Assembly (NCBI GenBank): GCA_022496185.1
Contig: WTXG01000057.1
Span: 1 to 64,000, forward strand
Length of the DNA stretch: 64,000 nucleotides
DNA from: Multifurca ochricompacta
Lineage: Eukaryota; Basidiomycota; Agaricomycetes; Russulales; Russulaceae
Direction: 5' to 3'
Shown piece after piece: positions 47,007-60,200 of the stretch. The position numbers and the translations under genes are program-made. Below the pieces are notes generated by a model. That model was given only the letters and a program-made list of their open reading frames with translations, was not told the DNA's origin and made no database searches. Each line of letters opens with the position of its first letter. Within the stretch, counting starts at the first letter, position 1.

Positions 47007-48744
47007 ATGCCACAGTGGATGACAGTCACCTTCCTAGGCACCTCCTCCGGTGGTGGTCCCTCAGAATCCCGCAATTGCTCTTCTCTAATACTCGACATAG
47101 TTGGAGATGGTACCTTATGGAGTAATGTCTTCTTTTCTCAACCATATTTCCTGGGCAAAAGTGCCCAATGATTGAAAAAAGTTAAATTCACGATGCTCTC
47201 TCTCTTTTTTATCATAGTGATAGATGGCGCTGAAGGAACCTTGCGTCAATTTTCCCTTCAACCCTCAAGAGACGGAGGAAAGTCCATTAGGGTGTCTAGG
47301 GTAAATAAGATTTTCGTAACCCATATGCATGGTGAGTTTTACCCCAGTGTGAATCACCACCACCACTATCACCATGGAACTTATCTTTTGGCGGGTGGTT
47401 TTTTGCACTGGGCTAGCGGACCATGTCATGGGCATTCCAACACTGTTGCGCAACATTTTAGGCTTTCCTCATCCTCAAGATCTATCTTCACGTGGTACAA
47501 GAGTAAAATTTTTGCTTTCCCTTACGTCTCCAAGGATAATTTACTTACTTGCCTGCCTGCCTGCCTGCTTCGTCACACAGCCAAGGATCAACCTATACGG
47601 CCCGGCAGGCCTTCGTGCCTTCATCCGCACCACCTTATCCCTTACTCGTACCAAAACCGCTGAGCGTTATGCGGTGCACGAACTTCTCACCCCAAATGAT
47701 TCATGTACGCCTTGTGATATTGAGGTTTTACATGACAGTGAGGAGCCAGGGCGAGACGTACTCTGCGACGAGGAAGGTTTCTGGCGGGATTTTACGGAGG
47801 GGATGAGTAATAGAGGTTCTGTACACGTTTGTGCAGGGCCACTCGTCCACAGAGGTTTGTGGCCCCGCCGCCTCCCCCTCCCTCTCTCCCTCCCTCCCTC
47901 CCTTCTTCCTGTCTTCTCCCTTCTCCAAGCACTTTTTCTTGACATGATAGGACACAGATCCATGCGTCGGTTACATCTTTTACGAACCCTCAACCTTCCT
48001 TGAGTCTCGAAAGCTGGCTATCCTCGGGGATACATCCTCTACAGCTTTACTTACCCCTCTTATCAGTTCGACGCCAGGAAGATTGTCACTCTTGGTTCAT
48101 GAAGCTACAGATGCACATATACCAGCAAACATAGATTCGCGTCTTGCAGCTCGTCGCTCTTTTGAAATCGTCAGTTCGAAAGTACAAGAACGGGGTCACT
48201 CGACTCCCATTCAGGCGGGTATATGTGCTGGTCAATGGGGGGCCAGACAACTCGTCCTTAACCATATCGGCGTTAAGTACGTTCCCCCTTTTTTTACTTT
48301 GAATGACACGTATAAAATCAATCCCATCTGAAATCCTCCCCCTCCCCCTCCCCCCCCCCAAAAAAAAAATTAAAATTAAAATTAAACACACGTTTGTATT
48401 ATCTCTCGGTTCTTCCGGATAGATTTCCTGCACCGACACCAGGATCTCACACCGGTCGAAGAGCCATCATGATGGGTGAGATTGAACGACAAGCGAACGA
48501 GGCGTGGCATTCCACTCCCTGCGAGATCCCAGGCGTGGAGGTAGACCCAACGGAGGAACGGAAAGCCTTAGCGGCGTATGACTTTATGAACGTAGTCGTT
48601 CAAGTTCACATCCCTGCCCCTGCCCCTACCTCTCTATCTGTCTCTGCTTTCCAAGCCACCGGCCAAAGCGCGAGCGAAAGTGTGGATGTACCGTCAGTTT
48701 TCAATAATGTCGCGAGGAGGAAGCGTAGGAAGAAGTCACTTTGA
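47007..48744 (+). CDS. tRNase Z (ribonuclease Z, short form, ELAC1-like)
   Basis: Six exons: 47007-47121, 47218-47331, 47417-47502, 47581-47854, 47958-48276 and 48423-48744. All phases fit, giving about 409 residues. It starts MPQWMTVTFLGTSSGGGPS. The metallo-beta-lactamase fold motifs are clear: IDGAEGTLRQFSLQPS, the zinc motif HxHxDH (HMHADH, split by intron 2), HVCAGPLVH, ILGDTSS, HEATDA, and AGQWGARQLVLNHIG. It ends with a basic tail RRKRRKKSL. The enzyme cuts tRNA precursors at the 3' end before CCA addition. The position after the second His is usually Gly and here reads Ala across the splice. The basic C-terminus could serve RNA binding or nuclear import. Confidence 0.92.
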
Positions 48745-50202
48745 GAGCCGTCGTTGAAGTAAGAGTTCGATTTTTTTTTTTTTTTTCTTTTTGTTTTATT
48801 TTATATTTAATCAAATCGCCTCTAGCGTGCGGTACTACCAATTTTGTGTTTTGTTTTTGTTTTTGTTTTAATGAACCTGCAATGAACCCTCCTCTCTCTA
48901 CTTTTTGAATGTGACGGATGAGGCTGTGTGTGTTTCTGTTTTTTTGGTTTTTGGCTTGCTCTGGGGTCAAATAAACTAGCTACTCTTGGGCAAAAAAAAA
49001 ATTTGCTTTGCTTTGCTGAGCAAGTGCGTCCTTGCACTTGCCACTTGGGTTCTTTCGACTCGCACTGCCAGCAACGGTAGGTAAGTAGGTATACTTAAAT
49101 CACCCTTTTTTTTTTTACCTGGCATTTGTGGGTCACCATATATTCTTAGGTGATTCAAATGGTGTGTGGTGCGTTTTAGTAAAGGAGAAAAAAAAAAAGA
49201 AAGAAAGCACTAACTTCATTCTACTCCATTTCCTCCCCCCTTTTTTTTTTGCTGCTGGTGCTGCTTCTGTGGCTTTATAAGACTGGGCTCATGATTTTAT
49301 ATTATCATGGATGGATGGATGGATGGATGGATGGATGGATGGATGGATGAACAACAATGCAATACAACTAAAGCATATCAAGTGGTGCTGTTGCTCCTGT
49401 CCACTACTACTGTGGCACTTTGGGAGGAGAGAAGGAGGGGGAGGGAAATAAAATTCAATATTAAATTTGTAATTGTTTTTTTTATTTTTTAAATCCCCCC
49501 CCCTCCCCCCCTCTCCTCTCCCTCCCCCTCCCTCTTCGGCATTCGCACGCCTGAAAGGTTGAGTACGTAAGTGAATTATTGGAAAAAAGAAAAAAGAAAA
49601 AAAGAAAAAAAGAAAACAGTTTAAAAGGGCAGTAACAACCACGTTTCTCTCTCACTCTCCCTTCCCTCTCTACTGAGACACGTATTATGCGTGAACTCAT
49701 CTGCCTACATGTTTTTTCCTTAGGGGATGAAAAAAAAAAAAGAGATCTCATGTAATTTTAAATTACTGTTAATTGCGCAAATAGGGAATTACGGTCCTCT
49801 CTCTACGCGCAAAGAACACGAAAAAAAAAAAACACACAAATAATTAACAATACACAAAGTGATTCATTCATTCATTCAATAAATTTGATCTCAACACCCA
49901 CCTAGTGCCAACGATGCACGCTTAATCGAGCCCTCTCAGACCCGCCAACCTGACTGCTTCTCACCTTTTAAGCTTCACAATTGAACAAACCTACCCCACA
50001 GTGTTTGAGTGAATCCCTGAGTTTTTATTTATTTATTTATTTAATAAAAAAGAGAACAGATTGGTTCGTAAGTAGGGAAAACATGACAAACGGATCAGAT
50101 GGTTTTCTTTTTTTTTTTAGGAAAAAAAAAGATAAATAAGTAAAAAAAAAAAAAGCACAATTGATGTTGCCCCCCCCCCCCCCCAACGATTTGATTGATT
50201 CA
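48745..50202. other. Intergenic DNA with simple repeats
   Basis: Poly-T and poly-A runs, a GGAT tetranucleotide array, C-runs and AT-rich tracts. No gene is supported. Confidence 0.5.
49307..49350. repeat. (ATGG)n microsatellite
   Basis: About eleven uninterrupted ATGG/GGAT units. Confidence 0.9.
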
Positions 50203-52083
50203 TCAAGTACCTGCTACTTGCTTCGCAGGCGCAGCATCGCGCTTCATTCCACCGCCACCAGTAGACATTCTCTTCTGCAAAGCGAAAACGCCACGTAAAC
50301 CTTCCTGGACGCGCGCCATGCCATCCAAAGTCATCTGAACAAATTGCGCTAAATCTCGTTCGTCTTCATCTTCATCTTCATCTTCATCTTCATCACTATC
50401 ATCATCGCCGTAGCCGTCCTCGTGGTTATGGTTGTAGTTGTGGTTGTGGACACTCCGAGGTAAAATCCTGTCGACAACCGCTTCCGTTGCGGTCACCGAC
50501 GACGACGGTTCGGCGGCTTCAGCTGCTCCTGCTGCTCCTGCTCCTGCTCCTGCTCCTGCTGCCTCTTCCGTTGGACCGCTGCCGCCCAGGTAGACGGAGG
50601 AGAGGATCGTCGGGTTATTTAGTAAGCTTTCGACCGCCGCGTCGTCTCTGTCATCCGGTGCATCCGGTTCCATGACGGTTTCGCCTTCCCGTCCAAAGAT
50701 TGGATCAAAATCGTGTTGTGAGTCGACGGAGGAGAGTGGACTGGTGCTACGACTGGGACTGGGACTGCTACTATTGTTGTTGTTACTATTACTGCTCTCG
50801 GTATAATCTGGAAAAAAAAAAAAGAAAGAAACCACGCCCGTTCGAAGTGACAACAAGACAGGTGAGAATGAGCACAACAACGTCTCTTTACAAAAAAAAA
50901 CTTTTGACGCACAGTATGAAGGACGAGGTTGACGTTGTCGTTGTTGTCCACCGCTCCTTTTATTTACTGTCGATGCACTGTTGCCAAACTTTATCATCGG
51001 CGATTGTGGTTTTTGAGTGGCACTTCGTAATACGGTCTTCTTCAAGACGGGAGAGCTTCCAGTATCGCTCCCGGTACGGCCCTTCAACTTTCTGGGCATA
51101 TTTTTATGAGAACACCAGGATTTCTTAACGCGACACCCGCCACAGCGCTCCCCGAGCATTCCAGAGCAAGGCGTGTTGTCCTTGAGACAGCTATTACATG
51201 GATTGGGCATGTATAAAGCCTTGCCATCGATATACATGAGCCAACCTTCTTGCGTCGCCCCAGCTTTGGCGTAAGGGCCAGAACGGACGATGGGAACAGG
51301 TTCGGAGGGGGACTGGGCCTGGACCCGGTTGGTGGGGGGGGGTATAGTCCTCAATCTTTTAGTTGGCGGTGCTGATGCCGATTCAGCTTCGGTTCCATTG
51401 GTCTCTAGACGTGAGTGTTTCCGTGTCGTGAGTGGTGGTGGTGCCGAGATGGCATGTTGGTTTTTATCATCACCATTAGCATGATCCTCCACCCCTTTCT
51501 CCCTCACCTCCTTTGTTGCCTTACGAGAACTACCATTACCCACCACCGAGTTTATCGGTCACCTCAAGCCACTTGATGACAGCTTCTGCAACTCCCATTC
51601 TACCATCTGTGGAGTATTGTACTCGACGATAGAAATAGCCTTGACGTTGGCCCAAGTAAACTCGCGACCGTTAAACACGAGATAAAATCTACGCTGGGCA
51701 TGATCCGAATTAAGGAAAGGATGAGTGCGCACTATTGTCCGGTCACCGATACTGGCCGCATTACCCACCCAAGGGGACCAATCTTTCCCCTCACAAGTGT
51801 AACAAGCGAAAACTCGAGCCTTTCGATGACCTAATGGAAGTTGAATCCACACGTCCCCAGGACGAGCGACGTCCGGATCGGGAGGTTCGGTGGATTGAAA
51901 TTGGAGCCAACCAATGGTGAATCGAGGACCGCGGGTTCCAGTTCCACGTAAGGTTTGAGGGACTCTGTAAGGGAAATTAGGCGGGATGGTGGCTATTGTG
52001 GTGATACGAGTGATGGCAGGATATAATTGAGCGCGTTCGGGCTCTGTGATGTAAGGCATATCGGGAAGAGGAGTGGGTGGCAT
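50203..52083 (-). CDS. DVWIQ-domain protein with Zn2Cys6-type cluster, tandem paralogue 2
   Basis: The N-terminal part (52083-51559) has GWLQFQSTEPPDPDVARPGD followed by VWIQLPL and RRFYLVFNGREFTWANV, shared with paralogue 1. Next come GPYAKAGATQEGW and a cysteine array CNSC-x6-C-x7-C-GGC-x6-C, the exact spacing of a Zn(II)2Cys6 binuclear cluster. After an intron near 50920-50813 (GTGCGT...CCAG) follow a Ser/Asn-rich part, an Asp/Glu repeat, and a C-terminal helix TLDGMARVQEGLRGVFALQK. One in-frame TGA (51559-51561) lies between the two halves. A 33-nt intron (GTGACC...GGTAG) would remove it in phase, but that is very short. If the TGA is real, these are two ORFs. A transcription-related role is inferred from the cluster only. 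Confidence 0.65.
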
Positions 52084-52491
52084 TGTGAATAAAAATTTCC
52101 TTATGTCAATGCGAAATGGAATATATATATATATATGTTCAGCGAATTGAGGTTATTGAAGCGAGTCGGCCAGGGAGTTCCGATACGAATTGACAGGAGT
52201 GACGGAGTAGAGAGAATAGTCGGGGGCGGAAGTTGAGTTGGAGTGTGTGTTGGAGTGATAAATAACTAAAGTCACGAGGGGGGACTCTACACCATTCACT
52301 CAATTAACAAACTTTACGATTACGGCGGTAACGGTAACAGCAACAAAAAACAAAAGAGAAATCTGTGGTGGATTAAGTTTTACAGAATTTGTGCGAGTTC
52401 AAACTAACAAAGAGTCGGTGGCGGTAGGTGGCGGTGGGTGGCTGTGGTTTCCTCATCGTGCGTCATCATCATCATCATCAACAAACTTGCG
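52084..52491. other. Spacer between the tandem paralogues
   Basis: Contains a TATATATATATATAT tract near 52121-52135, upstream of paralogue 2. No gene. Confidence 0.45.
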
Positions 52492-55400
52492 TTACCTCCC
52501 TCTTCTCTTCCCCTTCCCCTCCAGAACCGTCATTTTCTTCTTCTTCTTCTGACGCGCACGTTTACGTTTCTGTACCGCAAAAATACCGCGCAAGCCCTCC
52601 TCCACTTGTGCTACACCGTCCAGTGTTAACTCCATGAAATACACAAGCTCTTGCTGCTTCGAGTCCGAATCATCATTGTCATGTAGCGGGGTTACCTTCT
52701 CCTTCTCCTTCCCCTTGTCTAATTTTGAAAAAGTGTCGCGAGTAGGTGATGCCTCCAGATACGGTAGAGTAATTTCATCCCAGCTTGTCATTGTCCTCAT
52801 CGTCGGAAGGTCTTGGTGCGGTATTGGTCTCGACGATCCTCCTCGCGCTGCAGCACAGTCTGTGGCAACAACATATGGTACGCCCACCTCCTGGCTGCAG
52901 TTCGGAGCAGGATCGCCAGAAGCATAGTCATTATTGCATGTTGGTCTAACGATGATAATCCCTCGGCGTTCGGAGTGACCTGTGACGGAGACGGTGATGG
53001 TGACGGTGACGGTAGCATTGACATTGATATTGGCATGGGCGTTGATAATGCCAAACCATGTGTGTCAGCAGGTGGAGCAGAGCTTACGGATTCTGCGCAA
53101 ACAATGGTGGTGGTGGCGGCAACACGTTCTTCCTGGTTCTCCACAACTTGAGAGCGTAGACATTGATTCTTCGGGTCGTCGTCGTCGCCGTCTTGGTAGC
53201 CTCTGGATTCGGATTCGACAGACGTCGACGATGGTGCGAGTACAGAAATGTCAACATCCGCGGCACCCGTGGCATCCGCACCATTCCTTGCACTCGCGTT
53301 CACATGAACCTCCTCGTCGTCACGTAGGATAAACGCGTGGTCAGGTGGAGCCTTATCCTGGGAGGAAGAAGTAGTAGTAGTAGTAGTAGCAGTAGTAAGA
53401 AAGGCGACGGCAGGTTCAAGTTCCACAGATTCATCATCATCGGCTACACCTGGATGGGATCACCGATGTCCACACCTTCCGACTCTCCCACTTTGAGATC
53501 CATTAGTTCTTCCACGGCGTTGTCGTCCTCATCCAGGGATTCAAGTGGAGGTGGAGTGACATCTTGAGTGACGCTTGGTGTGGGTGGAGACGGAAATGTC
53601 ACTATTTGGGATCGTTCAACATCTCAGTTTTCCTTTTCCATTTCTACCTGTGGGGGGAGGGGGGGGAAGAGACAGACCTACGGATTTGGCCGGCGTCCCG
53701 GCGGTGAGCTCTACCTGCGATTTAAAAACCAATTTTCCACCGCCTTTCGATTCGGGCGACGATCGTTTGTTCGCCACACCTCCCGTTTCTTCTTGGGCAC
53801 TTGATGGTGGCACGAGTACCTTCTTCTCGACAACGGGTTTCAACTTGGGAGCCGCAGCAGTGTCCGCCTTTTTTCGGGAACGCGACTGAAAGGATTTGGC
53901 CACCGACAACGATGACGGCGGCTGGCGCTGGTGCGGGTGCAGCGGCGTACTGTGTGAGCAAGGTTTTCGGATCGCACGACAACGACCACATCTTTCGCCC
54001 TCCATTCCGGAACAAAGGGCACCCGCTCTTTTGCACTTGTCGCAAGGTATAGGCATAAGGAGTTCCGTCTCCTATTTATTTTAGTGTGTCAGTACTGCGA
54101 CATTTCGCAAAAAAAAAAAAAGAATAGTAGAGCAGAAAGGAAGATAAACATGCCCCGATGTAAAGTGACCACCCACGCTGCGTGGCACCGGCCTTGGCGT
54201 ATTTCCCACGCACACCGGGAGGCGAATCGACGGTTCCTTCAGGTGCTCGACGTCCTTGGGCGTGCGGGGGCGCTGACAGAGAGTTTGACGGTGTAGAAGT
54301 CGACGCGATCATAGTTGAGGGAGGGCGGACGTAGAGATTGAAGCCGAGGTGGGAGAAAAAGGTACCTGAAAGGCAAAATCAGTGATGGGCGTGGAAGAGC
54401 TCGGATCTAGCTTGCGGTCCGACTTGCTGCGTGATCGTGGGGAGAGCGTCGGCGTAAATCGAATAAGGGGATACTTTTCAGGGGGTAGGCTGCTTTCTGC
54501 AGCTGATGATTTGGGTTGTAGGAGAGGTGGCGGGGAAGGGGAAGGGGAGGGGGAGGGGGAGGACGAGAATGAGGATGAGAGGGTTCGCCAGAAGGTTGGG
54601 TCTCATCGACAGGTGGGGAGGAACAAGCAAAGGTAGCAGGACGGAGAACAAAGGTAGGTGAAGGCGGTGCATTAGTGATACCCACAGGTCCGTTGGATGC
54701 ATCCGATGAGGGAGGGGTAGATGATGGGGCCGGGATTGGTGGCACGACCGCCCAATATGATAAGTGTGGCCAGGGTATAAACCGATAATGGTAAGGAGCA
54801 TTTCTGGATTCAAGAGAAGAGGGCAGGGGCGCAGACATGGGGTGCCAGCCTTGAGAGACTGGTAGACTAGAAGTCTCAGCAGAGAAATCAGTAGTCGGTC
54901 TCGGACGCTTGGCGCTGGGTAGATCATGAGTAGGCTCGGTTGATACGCGCTTTCTTTCACCCTTTCTCTGAACACCTGATGCGGTGAGTGTTTTCCTTTC
55001 TGCCCAAGCAGCGATCGCCTCTGCTGGAGTAAGAAACGGGATGGCTCCCTCAGTGTGTTTAGTAGCAAGTCTCCTCATCCAAAGACCGGAAAATTTTCCG
55101 TGCCGCCATTGGGTGGTTATTCCAGCGAGACGGGTGCCAGTGACCCAAGTGAATTCGCTGCCAGTGAACGCGAGATAGAATTGTTCATCGCGCTTTGTGG
55201 TGCCACCCCACAATGCTGGGGAGGCGAAAGGGTGCATTCCGACGGGAGGATCATTTGAATGTATGCGTTCGTCGCCTTCCCACTCAGTCCACAGACGACC
55301 CTCCTGACTATAACATACAAAGAGACGACAAAGAGAGGGGTCTGCGGTGGTAGTTGTCGGGGGGTCAAAGTCGAGAGGAACCTGAATCCAGACATCTCCC

Positions 55401-55744
55401 GGACGAGCCACTTCAGGATCCGGAGGATCAGGGGAATGAAACTCGAGCCACCCAAGTTCGAGCTTGTTGGAATTCTTGAGGGAAGATCTGGCACGGTAAG
55501 GACATCGTCCAGGAAGTGAGGCGAGCATAGTGGTGCGCTTTGTGGCTGAGTAACGGTGCACGCGATCTCTTTCGGACATGTAATGTAGATAGGGCAGAAG
55601 TGGAGGTGAGTCATCTGTAGAAGGGGTTATTTTTGGGCCACTCAAGCCGGAGACAGGGAGAATGTCACTGCATAGATATATCATGGCATGGTATTGAAAA
55701 AAAATATGTAGAGCGTACCATTGGCCAGTCGTGGATATCGCCAT
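52492..55744 (-). CDS. DVWIQ-domain protein with Zn2Cys6-type cluster, tandem paralogue 1
   Basis: The same layout as the gene at 50203-52083, but longer. The N-terminal domain (about 55744-54900) has GWLEFHSPDPPDPEVARPGD, VWIQVPL and FYLAFTGSEFTWVTG, then a long Pro/Ser linker. GKYAKAGATQRGW (about 54200) leads across an intron to CDKC-x6-C-x7-C-GRC-x6-C (about 54050-53955), again Zn2Cys6 spacing. The conserved C-terminal helix TLDGVAQVEEGLRGIFAVQK ends near 52560, before a Lys/Arg-rich tail. Introns in the 54.4-52.9 kb part are only partly resolved. A short first exon MAISTTGQ with donor GTACGC at about 55720 is likely. Function is unknown; nuclear DNA binding is inferred. Confidence 0.65.
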
Positions 55745-57284
55745 TATACAATGTCACTTTCAAAGACTCGCCCTCCCAGCTCGATAAAATGGTTGAAAAG
55801 TAAAGAGAAAGAAAAAAAGGGGGGGGGGGGGGATGAAGTCGACTCGAGGAAATTGTAAATGTGAAAGGAAGGGATGTCAGCAGCGGAAACTGAAATAGAC
55901 AATGACAAGATTGCAGGGGCACCCTCCCTCTACCTTTAAACCACAACCACAAAGAAGTTCAATGTTCTCAACTCGCAGTAGATCAACAAATAATCTTGCA
56001 CCTTGTTAAAAGTTCAGCTTTGAATACCCAACTTGAGCGTGTGACAATGATGCCCGGTCGGTTAAACACTCGATCTGACTTTGCTGGTCATGATTCACAT
56101 CTCACCACTACCTTCTCCACGGATTAAGCTTGATGACCTATTGCTGCTCACGATTGGACTCGACTCGTATAATAATAATAAGACCAAGACCCAAACCATT
56201 TCAGTGCATGTGGACCAGCTTCAGGCCCAAGCACCCTAAAAAGGAGAAGCGGAGGGGACCGGCTGCTCTGCTTTGCTTTGCTTTGCCCCAGCTCTAGCTC
56301 TAGCTGCGCACGCTGCCCTTAATCAAGTCGTCCAGCAGGTGAATGGGACTATGGGACTATGGCCACCGGGTATGTGATATCAAAGGTTGGCGCCCTCTGG
56401 TCGTGTGTCGGGTCACCCAGAGGAGAGGAAAATGATTCCATGCGGTGTTGCCGGTACACACCTACACCTACTTTGGATGGCTCTGATAAACTGACTCGAA
56501 AGGCGGCAAGTCCACCCTTGCATTGTGTTTCCGCCCATCCGCCCCATAGCAAAAGTAAAACGTGGATCCGGAGGTGACATCAAGCTCAAGCTCAAGTCAT
56601 CTCATTATACACATTAACGTCGCATTCATTGTTGACAAGCTCCGAGGCAATGGGGCCCACTTGAGCTAGGATAAATGACAGACAAGCCCCAAAGTCGAGG
56701 GGAACCTCCACAACAAGTACTCAGACGGTGCGCAAGGACTCCACCTCCGGTCAAAACGATGCATACGGTAGATTTCGGGAGGTCAAGCCATTTCACCTGA
56801 ACTAGACTGAAGTGGTACCCCACACCGCCGCATACAGTCGGCTGTACAAGTAGGTTACGAAGAAGCTGCGAGTATGCCAGTGAGTAATGGTACAGTCAGC
56901 GTACTATTTTCTGTCCCGTCTTCAAGACATCGGAAGGTCGGGCCATGACCATGATTATATGCGTGTGCTTCATCAGCAAAAGTTGTCAGATCTGTGCAGT
57001 ACAAGTCTTTTCCCTCTTCCTCTTCGTCATCGTCGTTATAAGAAGAGCCAAATGTAATACAGTACAGTACGGCGGTTAACAGGGTCTTAATCACGTAAAG
57101 CGGCTCTTTTACTTTTATTTCCTCGGGGCAAGTAAGCGAACGTTGGCGCCTCATTTGTGGCAGTCTCCCTGCCTTTGCCTTGATTTCTTCTTATCCACAA
57201 CGACAACACTCTTCTTCTTACCTTACTCTTTAAACCTCTTCACGACGTGACATTCATATTTATTTATGATACACACTGACTCAT
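55745..57284. other. Intergenic region
   Basis: Small ORFs on both strands lack family features. One at 57154-56855 (minus, 99 codons, with a hydrophobic stretch) is divergent from the Byr4-like gene and cannot be excluded as a small gene. Confidence 0.4.
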
Positions 57285-60200
57285 ATGGCTACTAGAAGTC
57301 TCACAGGTGCGTAAACACTCCCTACAATTTCATACGCGGTTGTAACCACCACGATGTTTTCTCATTTGGCTTCATTACAACAGCAATGCCATCGGAGAGT
57401 TGGGACGACGACTTTGTCTTTCAGCGAGCGAAGGATCATCCCAATATTCGTAAATCCGACTCCGATGAGCATGAGCCATCCTGGTCAATGTCGACTTCTC
57501 AAGACCGGCGTGGCGAATCCCTTCTTCTTACACGTCATTCTTCATCCTCCCTCTCTCAGATCGACGGCAAATTACCCATCATGCGTCTTCAAAAGTGGGC
57601 TGAACCTGGTCCCTCTACGCCCCCAAAGCATACAGTTCCCCAGACCGAGAACTGGGACGACGACTTTGAAGACAAGACTGACTCTCCTGTCCGCCACCCA
57701 CCTTCTCGTCTCCATCGCCAACCATCCAAGCTCCCAGGAATACCAGAACCAGAGAATTGGGATGACGATCTCGATGGCAATAAGTTTAAGTTTGCCTCCC
57801 CAAAGAAGCATCCTGCATGGGATTCGTCCGACGAGGAGGACGGCACAGATTTTGCCGATCAGGAAGAGGAGGACAAGACGGTCACTGCCCGTCCTCGCAA
57901 GGTCGCTCTCAAAAAGTCTTCTCCTCCACCTCCCATCCCTCTTCTCCCACTTCCCCTAGCGCCTGTAGGGGAGGCATTTCCTGGCTCTCCTGCTATGTCT
58001 GTTTTTTCTATTCCCTCCGGACGCGACTCTGCAACATATTCTTCACTTGCGCATCTTCCCTTACGCGGGGGAAGTGCCTCCGCCATCGCCATGCTACCTC
58101 CTAGTCCCCCTGCCCAGAAAGAGCGCAGGCGCTTACGGAAGAAGTCGCGCCCCCCTGACAACAACGTATTCGAACTCCTTGACAGGCAGCAGGATATTAT
58201 TCCCTTACCCTCGCCGCCTCAACCGTCCTCTCCGAACCCGCCTGCTGTCGAACTCCCGCCTTCCGAGACTTTCAACTCGTCCAGGACATCCATCTTGTCC
58301 CGCATCGGGTCGGTCAAGAAATGGGGTGTACGCAGGAGACGTACCAGCCCTGGCCCCGGTGACAACCCCGCGAGCGCACAGCCCAGCAGAGATTCAACGC
58401 CTCGCCCCGCCACGTCGCCAGCAAACCCTTCATCCCGAACTCCGAGTTGGTTTTTTCGGTCTTCGGAGCCTGACTCAACGCCAGGCTCCCCGTCGTTAGG
58501 GTCCTCTCCTCTCGAGTTGAAGCACGAGCGAAGCTTTAGACATCTCAAGGCGACCTTTGCCGCTATCGATTCACCAACTAAGCAAGGAAGAATTCTTGCC
58601 GCCGTGCTAGGCGAACGTTCCCATGACTCTGGATCCGCCTCAACACCGGAAGGATCACCCCCGGTATCGCTGCGCCGTCCCCGCCGCCCCAAGTCGATGC
58701 AAGTTCCTTCGGCGACTCAGCCACAATTCCCCCGCCATGCTTCATATGGTGCACGGTCGGTTTCGCGTTCCACATCTCATACCAGTACAGATGATGTCAG
58801 TCATGAAAGCGAGGGCAAGGGGAAAGAGAAGGAGAGGGAGAGGGAGAGGGAAGGTCACCGCAGTTTCATGAGCAGTGTGCGCCGCATATCCCTTGTTTCG
58901 GGCAAGAAACACAAGCGCACCAGGAGTTCCGCAACGGTTCCGGACAGTGACGAGCTCAGGGATCCGTTGCCTTCCGTCCCACGGATTCCGCCATCAGCGA
59001 TAATGCTGAACGCCAGCATTTCGGCTCAATTACTCCCGCCAATCGAACTCCAACCTCCATCGCCGCCGCGAGAGCAATTGCCCGACTACGAGTCACGCAA
59101 GTCAATGGCATCGGAACGTTCCATCATTTCCATCTCAGAGTCACTTAGCACCGGCGTTGTGGGGCCCTTGCTCTTACAACCCTCGGTCGTGGACGCGAAG
59201 TCGCTGGCGTCGCCGCCAAGCGTCACCCCGAGACCGTCACCCACCAAGAGTCCCGGTTCTCCGCAGTCGGCTTCTCTCGGACGTGCGACACAGCCTCCGT
59301 CTGCTAGTGCGGCAACGGGCATCGTGCCAAGGAGAAATTCGCTAGGCGATTTGAAGATACCCGCAAGGATCAGTCAAGCGCAGGTCGGCCTGAAGAGAGA
59401 TTTGGGCATGGTGCGAGAGTTTGCGGCTGAGGTTGAGAGTGAGTACAGATCGTTTACTCTGTCACGACGTAGCAAAGATTGATTTAAATCGTTTTGGCAG
59501 AACTTAAAGATATCCAAAGTGTTTATCAATCTCTAGAAGTCGAAGCTCAGGCTGTTCTTCTCGAGCGCGCGCGACACCCTCCTCCCCGCGCCACCTCCCC
59601 GACGTTCTTCCATCTTCCCCGTCCTCGCTCCCGTGCGCGATCCAACACCAGCCCGAACCCTTTTCTCGAGATCGCGGATCCTCATAAACGATTTTCGGCA
59701 TTGTTCTTTCACCTGGATCACAAGTACAAGATTTCATGGGAATGTGCTCAGCTTCTCATTGAGCTTGGTGGTGGACCGCCAGCGACACCGGCGACGCCAC
59801 CGCCCAACTCGTCTTCCTCGTTCGCTGCTTCCGCGCCACAGTCCACGCGTCCGGGTGACTCGATTAGCAGCCGAAAGAGTCGCGAGCGCGCGATCACTTT
59901 GGCGGGTGATGAGTCTGCACCACCCATCCCGACGTCATTCGCGAATCCGCCGACGACTTCCCCTCCGGGTGAATGGCGCGCGTCCATGGGTCGCAATGAT
60001 CTCAGTCAGAGGCAACTATGGCTCCTCCGCGACATGCTCAACAAGTCGTCCGACTCGTCATCCCCCACGATGCTCGCGGGCTTGCAGATTCCCGAGGAGG
60101 AAGGGCCCGTGAACAGGAATTGGCGCTGGGGCGAAGCGACGAGCAGTACGATTACACTACCGTCCGAGGAATCGGCACGTAACTCGGGCTCATCACCGAC

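Noticed and set aside
56855..57154. Small minus-strand gene divergent from the Byr4-like gene
   Set aside because: A single 99-codon ORF with no recognisable family or supporting signals; left as a possibility only.
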